Part shown: piece by piece, positions 1-11,969 of the stretch
Layout: every line of letters begins with the position of its first letter
How positions within the stretch are numbered: the first letter of the stretch is position 1
Source of the DNA: Megascapheus bottae
Lineage: Eukaryota; Chordata; Mammalia; Rodentia; Geomyidae
Direction: 5' to 3'
DNA: 64,000 bases
NCBI GenBank assembly: GCA_024803745.1
Contig: JANJXV010000013.1
Coordinates: forward strand, 10,354,001 to 10,418,000
The notes under the pieces: model-generated
The model's input: the letters and a program-made list of their open reading frames with translations, nothing else
Databases searched by the model: none
What the model was told of the DNA's origin: nothing
Program-made: the position numbers and the translations under genes

Positions 1-113
1 GAGCTATTTATGTACACTTAGATGTGAAAGCAGATTATAGGTACATATGGATAGGGAAGGAGCACTGTTTATGGTTCACTGTGCCAAAAGTTTAAATATG
101 CTGTTTGTTCTAG

Positions 114-682
114 AGAGCTATATGTCCAAGAACTCTGAAGATGATGAGCTAGCTAAAGAATCAAAGCGGTCAGTTCGAAAGCGGGGCCGAAGCACAGATG
201 AGTATTCAGAAGCAGATGAGGAGGAAGAAGAGGAAGGCAAACCATCCCGAAAACGGCTACACCGAATTGAGACCGATGAGGAAAGTTGTGACAATACTCA
301 TGGAGATGCAGACCAGCCTGCCCGTGACAGCCAGCCCAGGGCCCTGCCCTCAGAACAAGAGAGCACCAAGAAGCCCTATCGGATAGAAAGTGATGAGGAA
401 GAAGACTTTGAAAATGTAGGCAAAGTGGGAAGCCCATTGGACTATAGCTTAGTGGACTTGCCTTCCACCAATGGACAGAGTCCTGGCAAAGCCATTGAGA
501 ACTTGATTGGTAAGCCAGCTGACAAGCCCCAAACCCCCAAGGACAATAGCACAGCCAGTGCAAGCCTAGCCTCCAATGGGACAAGCAGTGGGCAGGAGGC
601 AGGAGCACCAGAAGAGGAAGAAGATGAGCTTTTGAGAGTGACTGACCTTGTTGATTATGTCTGTAACAGTGAACAGTTATAA
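114..682 (+). CDS. RSF1: RSF1 last coding exon (C-terminal part of remodeling and spacing factor 1)
   Basis: The open frame ends in TAA at 680-682 and encodes about 188 residues that I recognise as the RSF1 C-terminus: basic SVRKRGRSTDEYSEADEEEE, the segment KKPYRIESDEEEDFENVGKV, and the terminus LLRVTDLVDYVCNSEQL. RSF1 pairs with the ISWI ATPase SNF2H/SMARCA5 in the nuclear RSF nucleosome-spacing complex. The PHD finger and most of the protein lie left of the window. The exon is highly charged with acidic runs, low complexity and no membrane segment. A pyrimidine-rich acceptor (CTGTTTGTTCTAG, 101-113) puts the exon start at 114; an AG two bases later is an alternative. The in-frame ATG at 47 is intronic, not a start. 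Codons before the exon do not resemble RSF1. Identity is confident; the exact acceptor is less so. Confidence 0.93.
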
Positions 683-1276
683 GACTTTTTTTCCATTTTT
701 TGTGCTAATTTATTCCACGGTAGCTCTCACACCAGCGGGCCAGTTATTAAAAGCTGTTTAATTTTTCCTAGAAAACTCCACTACAGAATGACTTTTTAGA
801 AGAAAAATACAACAAACCCAGAAGTCTTTCTGTGAAGTGACCAGTTTTGAACTTTTGAAGCTAAATAATTGCTGTAAATTCCTTTGATTTTCTTTTTCCA
901 AGTTCATGGTCCTTGGTAATTTCATTCATGGAAAAAAAAATCTTATTATAATAACAACAAAGATTTGTATATTTTTGACTTTATATTTCCTGAGCTCTCC
1001 TGACTTTGTGAAAAGGGTAGATAAGAATGCATTCCATATCTATCAGGGCCCAAAACAGAATTTAAGGGTGGGATAAAGCACTTGTGCTTTAGCTTTTTCA
1101 TATTAAATATATATTATATTTAAACATTCATGGCATAGGTGATGATTAACAGACTGTTTAAAGTCCAAATCTGTATTGTTGCAGTTTGAGAATTGTAGAT
1201 AACATCATATACATCTGTCGATTTGTAATAGCCTTCATGAAAGCAACTTGGCTTTTATTAGAATTACCAGACTTTA

Positions 1277-1282
1277 AATAAA
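1277..1282 (+). promoter_or_regulatory. candidate early polyadenylation signal, RSF1
   Basis: AATAAA about 600 bp after the RSF1 stop; could define a short 3' UTR isoform. Motif only. Confidence 0.25.
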
Positions 1283-2577
1283 GAAGAGACCATGAAAGTA
1301 TCATCATAAAAACACTTTAACCCAAGGTTTTGTTACAGCAAAGTTTCTTGTTTGAAAAAAAAATCATCTGAAAAGCATTTGTATCGTAAAGTTAATGAAG
1401 CTTTGACAACCAGATCATGCTAGTAACAAATGTTTTATATTAGCTTTATGCAGTGGTAATAAGGTGACCTCTAATATCCTGTGGTCTGCAGGGAAAGTTA
1501 GTGAAATGAATGTGGTCTTTCCTAAAATGCTCTGATAGACTATATAAACTTTGCTGGTATTCAAACCTTTGTCTTCTGGCCACTTTGTGTTTAAATATCT
1601 GAAATGTCATTTTGAAAGAAATAGCACCCATGTGTACTAAGCTGACAATGGCACATTTTGAAGACTGGGAAGGGATTTTCAGGTGAATTTTAGCTGGTCT
1701 ATTCTTGCCCTTAGTACCTACTTCAAATTGAAGTCTACAAACAAAACAGTTCCTTTGGGAGGTTTTTAATTTGAGTTTTAATGTGTGTGTATGTGTGTGT
1801 ATATGTATGTGTTGAAATTTTCTATCTGCCTGGATATATTAGCAGGGTTTGAATGTAGTTTTGGCCTTTGGCCATTAGACATATTAAAATTCATGGTCAC
1901 ACAACCAACAGAGAATGAGAATTTCTAATATACTTAAAAAGCATGATATCCATTTCAAACATCTCAACACTTTAAAGAAAGATAAGCCCTGTTTTGGTGG
2001 TCTGTAACTAAATATCTTAACAACAGAAACTGACACTAAATATGAACTTTATTTTCTCTTCTGTTACAGCTGTAAAATTTCAGGCAGAGCCATAACATTG
2101 TACAGAATGTATAGTACCTGTGTTCAAATCTTGCCTGTCATGTTCTGAAACCTTTAACCATTAGTTCTGTGAGTGTTCTCGCCCTGAGGTTTGGGTTTTT
2201 CTGTTGCAGTGTTGTCTGTTGCCGGCAATGGACACACCATATCTGCTGCTGGCCCAGGGAACTTAAGCATTCATTTCTCTTTCCTAATGAAGCATTCTAT
2301 GTGATAGTGTAGTAAATCACTCCATTTTATTACAAAGCTGGCATTAGACTTACATTATAGAACTGCCCCCCTCCAAAAAGAAAAAAAAAACTTTATACTT
2401 GTATTTTTCCTTCCTCAACAGGTATCAATTGCCCTTAAATCTTCGTTTGTCCTTGAAAGTTTATAGCTGTTATTTTTCAGTTGTTGGATTTTTTTTGTTT
2501 GTTTCACTTTATTTCAATAGTACCTGCCCATTCATATTTTTGCTTTGATTCTAACAATGTATATGTATCAGTATCAA

Positions 2578-2583
2578 AATAAA
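2578..2583 (+). promoter_or_regulatory. candidate intermediate polyadenylation signal, RSF1
   Basis: AATAAA inside an A-rich context about 1.9 kb after the stop codon. Motif only. Confidence 0.3.
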
Positions 2584-3324
2584 ATAATGAAAGCAGCCTT
2601 AAAATAGGATGCAATAAGAGCATATGGTTCCAAGCAAATTGTGATTTTTATTTGGAGACAAATGTTTCCTTGGAAAAGGAGGGAAGGGTTTTTCATAGGA
2701 AGCATAGTAAAACAAAGGAGTCACATTTACTAACCTTTCTAGGTAGGTTTGTTTCATTTATGTAAGAGTCAGTGTTTTAAATTGTGTAAAACAAAGGAGT
2801 TGAAAGGATTCCTACCAGTGCAAGGTAAGTGGCTCAGATATTTCAGGCTGTCTTTCCTGACCCCATCTCCCCGTCCAGTTTCACTCCTGCGGGCAGGTAA
2901 AGCCACTAAGTAAGTAGAAACTCTCCCATCTGCCCTGCCTCTACCTCTGGATGCACAGCTCCTGCTTCTCCTGTTATTCCTATTTCCCAGTTAAGCAGTT
3001 GTTAGTAGTATTAATGGATAGTTAAACAACAGATTTCCTAGTGTGAAATAAGGAATTTTCTCCTCTTCATAGTAAAGACTGAGTGTTCTCTTAGCAAATG
3101 TCCCCAACGTGGGTTACAAAACCACTTGTGCTGCCAGAGACTTACCAGACTTGAATAACTGTCAACTTGATATTCTCTGTGACTAAATTCCCATTAACTC
3201 AATTACTTAGAGCTCATCTACCAAGACTGTAATCTAGGCAGTTAGTTCTTACTATACAGGTAGACTGATTGTAGCTGATTAGATGGTGAACAGTTTTACT
3301 GCTTGTATTTTTTGGTTCAGATTT

Positions 3325-3407
3325 TTTATTCATTCTGAGGATTGAACCTAGAGAGCGCTTCATGCATGCTAGGCAAGTGTTCTAGCATCGAGCTAAGTCC
3401 CAGCCTT
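3325..3407 (-). repeat. old ID-like SINE remnant
   Basis: Antisense ID features: degraded B-box region (GGATTGAACCTAG), CATGCATGCTAGGCAAG, and a CCCAGCC end. Confidence 0.55.
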
Positions 3408-4214
3408 GTGTAGTGTTTAGAGTCGGTCCTCAGAGTATTATCTCTCAGAAATATGTACTCTGAACATTCTCTGAGGAAGTACTTTTAAAAATGGAAAAAA
3501 TATGTTCTGTATTTAAAGGCATGAAACAATGTTTAGCACTGGACAGAAAGGAAAGCAGCAGTTCACATAGGATCCATCATTTTGGTTCTTTTGAACTATG
3601 GATATAGTCTCAACAGCTGCTATTGAATAGAGCCCTTTCCTAGTTTATACTCCCTTTGTCTGAATAAAGGAGGGTTCCCAATACCAAACTGTAGCCTGAA
3701 ACAAACATATTAAGGGAGGATATAGTTTAGTATTCAGACTATTTAATTTACAATTTTTGTAAAGGTTTGGAAACTTAACTGAATTTTCACAGTGCAGAAA
3801 CGTTGAATTATATGAAAAGGACCCGTTTGTCCTGATGAAACAATGCTTAGTATGAAACATTCTCCATTGTCATTACTACAAAAGGCTAGCAGAAATACTT
3901 TCAAGAATATATGTGATATATTAAAGGTGGATTTCCTTTTCCAACTGGTCAGGTTTTAGAATCAGAGGATAAAAATGAGAGTTCCATTTAGAATAAATTC
4001 ATGTATAGCGATTAAATCTGTTTTGTTTTTTTAAGTGGCCAAAGAACCGAGAACTTGAGTGATAATGAAGTTACTGGACAAAAGGTTTTTAAACAAATTA
4101 ATTTTAAAGAATATTGCACACTACTTTTTACTTCCTTGTTGACAGAACCCATCATACATATTTATATGGAGGTTTTGTTGTTTAACTAGTCAAAATGAGA
4201 AAATGTTATTCTTT

Positions 4215-4343
4215 TTTTTCATATATTTTTATTGTAATTAATAGAAGGGTTACATGATATTTGCCAGATAGATGGTGCATTAATTCCCATACATTGATAC
4301 CCTTTCACATGTCTTGGTCCCCATTTCCCTCCCCCCCACCCCC
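4215..4343 (-). repeat. short 5'-truncated retroposon (L1-type 3' end) with perfect target-site duplication
   Basis: About 129 bp reading T-run to C-run on this strand (poly-A end at left). It is flanked by a 17-bp perfect direct repeat, AGAAAATGTTATTCTTT, at 4198-4214 and 4344-4360. The same sequence occurs at 20073-20238 and about 32185-32330, so it is multi-copy. It stops at a G-rich tract (C-rich as printed). Confidence 0.8.
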
Positions 4344-4910
4344 AGAAAATGTTATTCTTTAAAGTAGAATTGATAGAATTTCTTTTGTCACAGGAATGAA
4401 TGCCTGGTTAGTTTGTAGGATAAGAGATGTTCAAGAACCTAATGACACTACTATAGAACTTGTGAACATCATTCTTTACCAACACAGTGGAACAGATCCA
4501 TAAGTGTTCCCTCACAGTTTTAGAACAAGTATTTAAAGACATAAATCATTTTTCAAATGGAACACACACAGTTTATTAGAATGAAACCACATTAATGTGT
4601 AAAAAGAAATAAGGCAAATAGCTGCATTAGAGATTATTTTTAAAATATGAACATCATTTGATTAGAGAACTAGCCTAGAGAAGAATAGTTTCTTTTGTTG
4701 GTTTGAAGCTCTCAAAGTGTATTCCAAGAAGTGGAAAATGCCAAAAGTGAATATGTGCCATAATTTACCCAATCCTCAGCTGTTTAACAGTAGTACAGGT
4801 ACATGTTTAACTCTTAGAATAAAATCCATTCCTCTTCTATCCACCATTCCCAGTGTAAATCTTTAATTCCCTGTAAACCTATCTTGGAGAAGTGGCAAGC
4901 AACTACTGCT

Positions 4911-4938
4911 GATTTTGTTTTGTTTTGTTTTGTTTTTA
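4911..4938. repeat. (TTTTG)n-like low-complexity run
   Basis: Successive TTTTG units within the RSF1 3' UTR. Confidence 0.6.
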
Positions 4939-5090
4939 CCAATCCTGAAAAGTTGCTATCAATTTATTTAAACTGGGCTATTGTGTTTTTTTATTACTGA
5001 TACCTTTTTCAAAATATTTCACTCAAACGTAAATCACTTAACATTTTTAGAGAGCCAAGAATTGCTAAGGAACTATATAACCAACCACAC

Positions 5091-5219
5091 TGAGGATAAT
5101 TGTTCCCAAGTCAACAGTGGTGGGCCACTGTAATGAGCTAGGTACATATACTGCATTGAGGATAATTGTTCCCAAGTCAACAGTGGTGGGCCACTGTAAT
5201 GAGCTAGGTACATATACTG
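5091..5219 (+). repeat. perfect 63-bp tandem duplication in RSF1 3' UTR
   Basis: Bases 5091-5153 and 5157-5219 are identical over 63 bp, separated by CAT (period 66). Each copy contains the inverted repeat CAGTGG-TGGG-CCACTG (5115-5130 and 5181-5196). Confidence 0.95.
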
Positions 5220-6599
5220 GGTATATACTCACTGTAGAGTATGCACTTAATACTTTATTCATAAAAGATCTCTCTGGTATTTTAATTGTATGTATGCCCT
5301 TAGTGGAGTTTTTTTCTCTCATTCTGACCATGTAAGCTCAATTTATTCTCATTTCACATTATTACCCCTTGGCTCTGGGAGATTCTGGCAATCCCATTGT
5401 GGTACATTGTAGTAGTTTGGGTTACTGAAGGTGTTGTTTTAATTTTTTTTTTTGAGGTATGTCTGTCCTGTACATAAAGAATAGGCAAGGGCATAAGTTA
5501 TTACATGAGTAGGAATTTACATTTTGAGTAACAAATTTTAAAAAGAACCATTAAAAGAACATTTGTGCTTTTTTTTTCTTTTTTTTTCCAAACCAGTACA
5601 AGCTAGAAAATGTGCAAAGGACTGAATAACCCTGCCTTGTTCTTTTTTTTGCCACTGGATGTTGTAAGTTGAGAATGGAGCTGTTAACTATATTTGCCTA
5701 GCTTTTCATCAGTTTCTAAGGAAATCTAATTTAAATATTTGGGGGTTTTGTTTGCTCTGTATTTATTGAGTTCTGGTCATAGCTCAGGAGCCTGCCTATC
5801 ATGGTTATGGGCAGCCAGAACACCGTCACTGGGAAATTGAATGGCTCAAGACCTGAATCATTTAACTTATTTTGTATGTTGGGGGGGGAAAAGTTTATTT
5901 TGCTCGAGAGTCACATTTTTTTATAACTGTACAGCTTTTAAGGGATGGGAGGTGGGAAAATACCCTAAAATAGGATGTAGATTTTTACAATTGTGTTTAT
6001 GCTAGAACTTCTCCAGGTGCATTATGTAATTAAACCTACAATTGTTTAAAATTTTGTGCCATGGTCTTTTTCATTTTACTGCCCTTAAGCAGAGTTGGTG
6101 CATGTCAGTACTGCTGTGTGGACAAGCCTTGAAATTAGGCTAACACTTTTCTCCAAAGCTTTATGATCATTGCATGATACTATACTCACCTTCATGTAGA
6201 CACAGACCACACAAATCTTTAGATTAGTGTCTATGGATTTTCAGGAGCAGAACAGCTGTAAGAACCCAAATTTGGCAGTTGACAGCATATTCTTTCGGTG
6301 CATGGTGTTCATGATGCCTTATAGAGTATTTTCAATATTGGTCTAGTGTTTTGTTATCAAGGTAGCTTCAGAATCATAGTATCTGAACAGTAGCTTGCCA
6401 TAAACTGCCATGTGCACTTTATAGGGGATGGGTGTCCTGTGTTGTAGGGATGGAATAGAGCTTGTTTTCTAGTTTCTTGTTTTCAGAAGACTCAATTGCA
6501 CAGGAATACTTGCTGAAATATAGCTGGAAAGGAGATAGTCATTTTCATTTCCCTCCTTAGTTGCTAAAGTATTTTGAAATTTTGTACTGCTGATTTAAT

Positions 6600-6705
6600 T
6601 TTTTTTTTTCCTCTTAGTCATGGGGCTTGAACTCAGGGCCTGGGCACTGTCTGTCCCTAACCATATTTGCTCAAGGCTCTACCACTTTGAGCCACAGCAC
6701 CACTT
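6600..6705 (-). repeat. Geo-type right-monomer SINE fragment
   Basis: A T-run followed by antisense GGGGCTTGAACTCAGGGCCTGGGCACTG-type sequence, broken in short pieces, ending near the ACCACTTTGAGCCACAGCACC block; no left monomer follows. Confidence 0.65.
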
Positions 6706-7627
6706 TTCAAATTCAATCTTTTGTGTGACACATTTTTATCATTGCAATGACACCTTTTTTTTTAATGCCAGGACTTTTTGCCATCTGTTGATTTACTATT
6801 CTCATTTCTCATCTTTGTAGTGCAAATGTATTTTTACCAAGAATTAAAAGCATCTAAATGTGTCATAATTTCTAAGTAAACTACTGTCAGCTAATGTAGG
6901 AAGTCAGCTTGTTTTGTTTTTCACACTCCTTGGGGCTATGAATATCCATGTGAATAATATAGATTCCAGAGTAGATATAATAAATGGTCTCATTGGTCTT
7001 AAACAACTGGAATCCAAGAAGTATTTCATCCAGATCACCTCCTGGATTTTCATATGTATTTTAATGAAAGGTTTCGTTTCTCATGCATAAAAATAAATTT
7101 TCAGAATAGATTCTTCGAACATTTTATTTGGAGATGAGGGCTAAAGCAGAAGCTCTTAGGTAGGCATAAAACTCTCAGAATAATCAGGACTATACTATTA
7201 AGTCTAATAGGACCTAGAGTGCTATTACATAATACCGTACTTCATGGAATGAGGGAGGTGAAAAAAGATCTGAAAACTAGAAATGTGATTCTGATAACAC
7301 AAATAAATTGTGTATAATGAACATGGTGATTCCTGATAGCTTAAAGAGATTCAGGAATTAACTGCAGTGTATGAACACCTGGTGTGTTAGAATTGCAGTG
7401 GATAGTTTAAATACAATATTCCTTGTGACAACCAAAATACGTTGTGGCTGGTGCCAATATTTTTGTTAACAAAATGTTTAATGTCTCACTACAGTCTGAT
7501 CAGAACTTAGTGTTATAAGCTAGGCCTAAAGCCATTTTATAGCTATTGGCCTAATTGTGTAATTTTTCTTTCAAAATGTTTTATTATATTCTGTCATTTC
7601 TTTCACTTAATATATGTCAATTGTCAC

Positions 7628-7633
7628 AATAAA
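7628..7633 (+). promoter_or_regulatory. candidate distal polyadenylation signal, RSF1
   Basis: AATAAA followed about 30 bp later by GCATGTGTTTGT, a plausible GU-rich downstream element; its position matches the expected multi-kilobase RSF1 3' UTR. Confidence 0.5.
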
Positions 7634-8071
7634 AAATTTAAATAATTTGATGTACTTAGCATGTGTTTGTAAAGCCTAGTTTGTTTTAAATTTTGTGACA
7701 TATAGAAAGCTAATAGTTTTCGGTCAACGGCTCACAAAGAGTAAAGTATTTTAATGTACAATTATAGACTTATTGTTCATTATGCACAGAGTAAAGTTGC
7801 AAGTGCATCAATTTCTCCAAAATAATTTATTTTAAATAATAGTTACTTCAGTATGAAGTATTTCTTCATACAGATAGATGTCAATGTTGTAACAATCCAA
7901 AATAATTTAAGGCTACTTGCCAAGTAGGTATATACAGACATTAGAAAATTATTCTTTGGTTTCTATCTTCAGTCTCCAGGATTGGCACATTAAACCATAT
8001 GACTGTTCTGTGTGGTGCCACTGGAGTTCTGGACTGTGCCACTGCAGCAGCCAAAGACAAAAGCTTTGTTC

Positions 8072-8288
8072 TTTTGTTGTTGTTGTTGGTGGTGGTGGTG
8101 GTCGTGGGTCTTGAACTCTGAGCCTGGGCACTGTCCCTGAGCCCTTTTGGTCAAGGCTATAGCTCTACCACTTGAGCCATAGTGCCACTTCTGGTTTTCG
8201 GTTGGTTAACTGGGGATAAGAGTCTCTCAGACTTTAGTGATCCTCTGATCTCAGCCTCCTGAGTAGTTAGGATTACAAGCACCAGGCA
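8072..8288 (-). repeat. B1-like/Geo composite SINE
   Basis: Complete antisense copy preceded by a (TTG/GTG)n tail; shows the Geo arm, the TTAACTGGGGATAAGAG linker and the GCCTCCTGAGTAG B1-like block. Confidence 0.85.
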
Positions 8289-8603
8289 AAAAGCTCTGTT
8301 TTGTGTGGAGGGTGAAGAAGGAAATGAGAGTCTGTCTTGCCTACCAGTAAGCTGGTACATTATATAGATCAGCACATTTAAAAAGGGATTCATTCAATCA
8401 GATTACTTTAATGGACAAACCCTGAGTATGATTCCCTGAGTATGATTCTCATCACCAATTTATTTCTTAACAATAGACTAGCAAAACTTTTGCGATTGTG
8501 ATTAGAAATATTACTTTAGGCTAAGAGCTTTGATTTCAATTAATAGAGTAAAGGTTGGCCCATGGAGAGAAAATGAAAGTTTTACTTTAAAAATAAATTT
8601 TAT

Positions 8604-8799
8604 GGGCCAGGACTTTGGTCTAGTGATAGAGTGCTTGCCTAGCATGCACAAAGGCTTGGGTTTGATTCCTTGGTACCATATACATAGAAAAAGCTAGAAA
8701 TGGTGCTGTGGCTCAAGTAGTAGAGCCCTACTACCCTTGAGAAAGGTCAAGGACAGTGCTCAGACCCTGAGTTCAAGTTCCAGGACTGGCAAAAAAAAA
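8604..8799 (+). repeat. IDL-Geo-type dimeric SINE
   Basis: Left ID-like monomer, CATATACATAG linker, right Geo monomer, and GGACTGGC plus A-tail. Moderately diverged. Confidence 0.9.
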
Positions 8800-8835
8800 T
8801 TGTAATTTTTTTAACTTAATACATCATCAGTCAAG

Positions 8836-8922
8836 ATGTGTGGTGATTCATGCTTACCTTCCCAGCACTGAAAGAGGATTGTAAATTTCAGGCCAGGATA
8901 GCAAGAACCTATCACAAAAAAA
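8836..8922 (+). repeat. ancient monomeric B1 remnant
   Basis: GTGGTGATTCATGC...CCCAGCACTGAAAGAGG...CAGGCCAGGA matches the canonical B1/7SL order and lacks the Geo arm. Confidence 0.7.
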
Positions 8923-9500
8923 TTAATAAATAAGCCATAACCACTCCAATAATGCTTAAAGGAGTCTTCAGGATTGTAGAGCTAAAACATGACTGTCAAC
9001 TCACATCTCTTAAAGTAAGAGCCTAGAGAACTAACAAGCATTCTTTCCTTTCAAAAACTGAGAATTGGTATAGTAAATGCTGACCATTTAGAGGAGGTAA
9101 AATTACATACTTTTACATTAAATATAAGGTGAATGGTTGTCTAATTTTTTATTCTGTGATTCTACAGGAACTCTGAAGTCATCTAAATGGAGATAACACT
9201 AAGAGAATATGATTTGATAAGTGAAACAGTTCATTTAGCACATATAATCATATCCCAAAGAAAGAGTTAACTAGAAGCTAGTGCTGGATCACAGTACGGG
9301 TGACCGGAGCCACTTTATCCATGCTTCAATCACCTGCTCCAGCCTGTCTCCAAAAAGAAGGTGCTTTTCCAACAACCCTATGCTGTTGACTAGGGAATGT
9401 TCCTATTAAACTAAGCCTCTGTATGTCTCTTACTCTCTGATTTCCATTCATCTATACTCATTCTCTATACAAAGCTCTCCCTATTAGGAAAAAAAAAAAA

Positions 9501-9556
9501 AGGTACCAGTGGCTCATACCTGTAATCGTAGCTACTCGGGAGGCTGAGATATGAGA
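9501..9556 (+). repeat. B1-like left-arm fragment
   Basis: CAGTGGCTCATACCTGTAATC...CTACTCGGGAGGCTGAGA, truncated before the second half. Confidence 0.7.
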
Positions 9557-9732
9557 TGCATTCATAAGGAAATGGAAAGACTTGGGAAAAAGATCACATT
9601 AAGTGATGTCAAACCCAAAGAAAGATGGGCTCCATGGTTTCCCTCATTTGTAATAATTAGTATATGTCTAAGGACTAGCAGAGGATCACAATTGCTCAAT
9701 AGCTATGTACACATGACCGTATAAAATGTTAT
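9557..9732 (+). repeat. unidentified interspersed fragment, possibly L1-related
   Basis: The wording resembles LINE 3' sequence (GACTTGGGAAAAAGATCAC, GGTTTCCCTCATTTGT), but I cannot assign a family. Confidence 0.25.
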
Positions 9733-9933
9733 GGGCCAGGAGTTTGGCCTAGTGGTACAGTGCTTGCCTAACATGCATGAAGGCCCAGGTTCAATTCCTT
9801 GGTACCATATACACAGAAAAAAACAAGTGGTGCTGTGGCTAAAGTGATAGAACTCATGCTTGAGAAAGCCTAAGAACAGTGCTCAGACTCTGAGTTCAAG
9901 CCTCAGGACTGGCAAAAAAAAAAAAAAAAAAAA
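9733..9933 (+). repeat. IDL-Geo-type dimeric SINE
   Basis: Full-length, with a 20-base A-tail at the right end. Confidence 0.9.
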
Positions 9934-9980
9934 GGAAAAAGATGCTAATCAAAATGAACTCCAAGGTATAGAAACAAGAG

Positions 9981-10189
9981 TTTTTTTTTGTTTTTTTGTT
10001 TTTTTTTTGCCAGTCCTGGGCTTGAGGCCTGAGCGCTGTCCTTGGACTTTCTCAAGGCTAGAGCTCTACCACTTGAGCCTCAGCACTACTCCTGGCTTTT
10101 TTCTATGTATGTGGTACCGAGGAATCGAACCCGGGTCTTCATGCATGCAAGGCAAGCACTTTAACCACTAGGCCAAACTCCCGGCCCTG
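9981..10189 (-). repeat. young IDL-Geo-type SINE with target-site duplication
   Basis: Full-length antisense copy flanked by GAAACAAGAG at 9971-9980 and 10190-10199. The intact B-box (GGAATCGAACCCGGG antisense) suggests a recent insertion. Confidence 0.95.
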
Positions 10190-10249
10190 GAAACAAGAGT
10201 TTTATACTTTTAATTTACTGTGTGAAGTTCTTTCTTTTTTCTTTCATTT

Positions 10250-10566
10250 TTCCCCCTTTGATTTATCCCCTGTCATCACTGTTTTAGATTCTGGTACCCT
10301 GTACCTTATATACTATATTATGTTTATCTGATTTGGGAAAGGAAGGGGAATAACAAAATGGTGAAAGAAAAGGACAAAGGGTAAACCAATGCAACAGCAA
10401 TCCTCACAGGACACTATGCTGGAAATGAACTTTACAAGTAGAGGGGGTGGGGTCAGGAGCAGGGAAAGTGAGAGAAAGGGGGATAACAATGTTTTAGAAG
10501 AAATGTACTCATTACTTATGTAATGCCTCTGTACATCATCTTTACAATAAAATTTAAAGAAAAGAA
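10250..10566 (+). repeat. L1-like 3' end fragment
   Basis: A purine-rich tract, then AGAAATGTACTCATTAC...CTCTGTACATCATC...CAATAAAA and an A-rich tail. The last about 60 bp recur at 50385-50455 and 58548-58630, so this is a dispersed family 3' end. The 5' limit is a guess. Confidence 0.6.
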
Positions 10567-10576
10567 AAAAAAAACA

Positions 10577-10678
10577 AAGTGGAGCTGTGGCTCAAAGTAC
10601 GCAAACCTTAAGCAAAAAAAAGCTCAAGGACAGTGCCTAGGCCATGGGTTAAAAAGCCTTGCTACTGACAAAGAAAAA
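10577..10678 (+). repeat. solitary Geo right monomer
   Basis: AGTGGAGCTGTGGCTCAAAG...CTCAAGGACAGTGCCTAGGCC...ACTGACAAAG plus an A-tail, with no ID or B1 left arm; it follows the L1-like tail directly. Confidence 0.65.
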
Positions 10679-11642
10679 AAAATTGAAATGCATTTTTTCT
10701 TCCAGTTGTTCTTGCTTGGTTTTAGTCTTCAATCAGGCTATAGAAATGTTGGATTCTCTTTGGAAATTCTCACTAACATGTTACAAACATAGGAAACAGC
10801 AGGCGTCTAAGCAACAATAATTGAATTGTAATATTAAGAACAACTATTAGAAAAAGCTGAAACTTACAACCAGGGAGGTATTACTTCCTTATCCTCACAT
10901 TTGTTTCATTTTTCTGTTGAATGTCCATTTTCTTTGTGTTTTGGCATTATTACTTGCTAGTAGAACACCAGTAATTGCCCTATGAGCTCATAAAACTAAA
11001 CAGCTTTTAATCTTACCATAACCCAAGAGGGAAAGAAATGATTTCTCTGGTGATACAACCTCACTAGAACTTATGCCAGGATTCTAATAACAATTCTCAT
11101 CTAATCATAATGGATTGGGAAGCTTAATTATTATAACCAAAAAAATAAATGTCTGTTTCTTTAAAGCCCATCTGCCAATTAGGAGGTAATGGTTTTACAG
11201 TAAAAATTCTGGTCTTGGGATAAGGAATCTTATTTCTACATAAGAACTAGTAACAGTAAATCACTAATTGCTCTCCAGTTTCATGTGTAAAGTGGGCTCA
11301 GTAACAGCTACCCGGCCTGTTCCACAAGAGATCAAAGGAAATAACTGATAGGAAAATACTTTTAAATAGAACACTACATAAGTGTGACAAAGTGATTACT
11401 GTTCATGTTTTTCAACAAACAGCACAATTGTTTCTTTGAAGTCTTGGTGGTATGTCTGTTTGCTTTGACAGTTATTTGCCTAAACGCCTCCTCTGAGCCT
11501 GGCACAGAAATGGGTGTTTAAAGAAAGAGCTCCTTCTCATAGCTTAGATCCCTTTCTTCAGTTAGTCTTGGATGAAATATATTGCCACAGAGTAATACAC
11601 TTGGATCTTTTTTTCACTATGTTCATAGGAAATGACTTTATT

Positions 11643-11839
11643 GGGACCAGGAGTTTGGCCTAGTGGTAGAGTGCTTGCCTAGCATGCATGAAGACCCGGG
11701 TTCAATTCCTCTGTACCACATACATAGAAAAAAGCTGGAAGTGGTGCTGAGGTTCAAGTGGTAGAGCTCTAGCCTTGAGAAAGTCCAAGGACAATGTTCA
11801 GGCTCTAAGTTCAAGACTAGGACTGGCAAAAAAAAAAAA
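11643..11839 (+). repeat. IDL-Geo-type SINE with target-site duplication
   Basis: Complete copy; GGAAATGACT at 11628-11637 and 11840-11849 flanks it. Confidence 0.93.
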
Positions 11840-11969
11840 GGAAATGACTATACTGGTTTTTGCCAATTTTCTCCATTGTTTGGGGCATTCCATTTCAGAG
11901 TGAAGTACTGCTATTTCATCAAATAGTCACAAAGTTCCTATGAGAAATGAGTCATTTCTCAAATTACAT

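Larger units (their letters stand above)
683..7650 (+). other. RSF1: RSF1 3' untranslated region (probable extent)
   Basis: AT-rich non-coding sequence follows the RSF1 stop with no supported ORF. Human RSF1 mRNA, as I recall, has a 3' UTR of roughly 7 kb, and a canonical AATAAA at 7628-7633 with a GT-rich stretch just downstream fits that length. Earlier AATAAA hexamers at 1277-1282 and 2578-2583 could give shorter isoforms. The UTR carries a 63-bp tandem duplication (5091-5219), a retroposon with perfect target-site duplications (4215-4343), SINE pieces (3325-3407, 6600-6705) and a TG-rich patch (1782-1813). The rest is unique-looking. The end is inferred from the hexamer, not from transcript data. 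Confidence 0.6.

Noticed and set aside
47..121. RSF1 reading frame starting at ATG 47
   Set aside because: Codons 47-113 do not resemble RSF1 and precede a plausible splice acceptor; likely intron.
5091..5222. CRISPR-like repeat pair
   Set aside because: Only two direct copies with a 3-bp spacer in a mammalian UTR; a simple tandem duplication.
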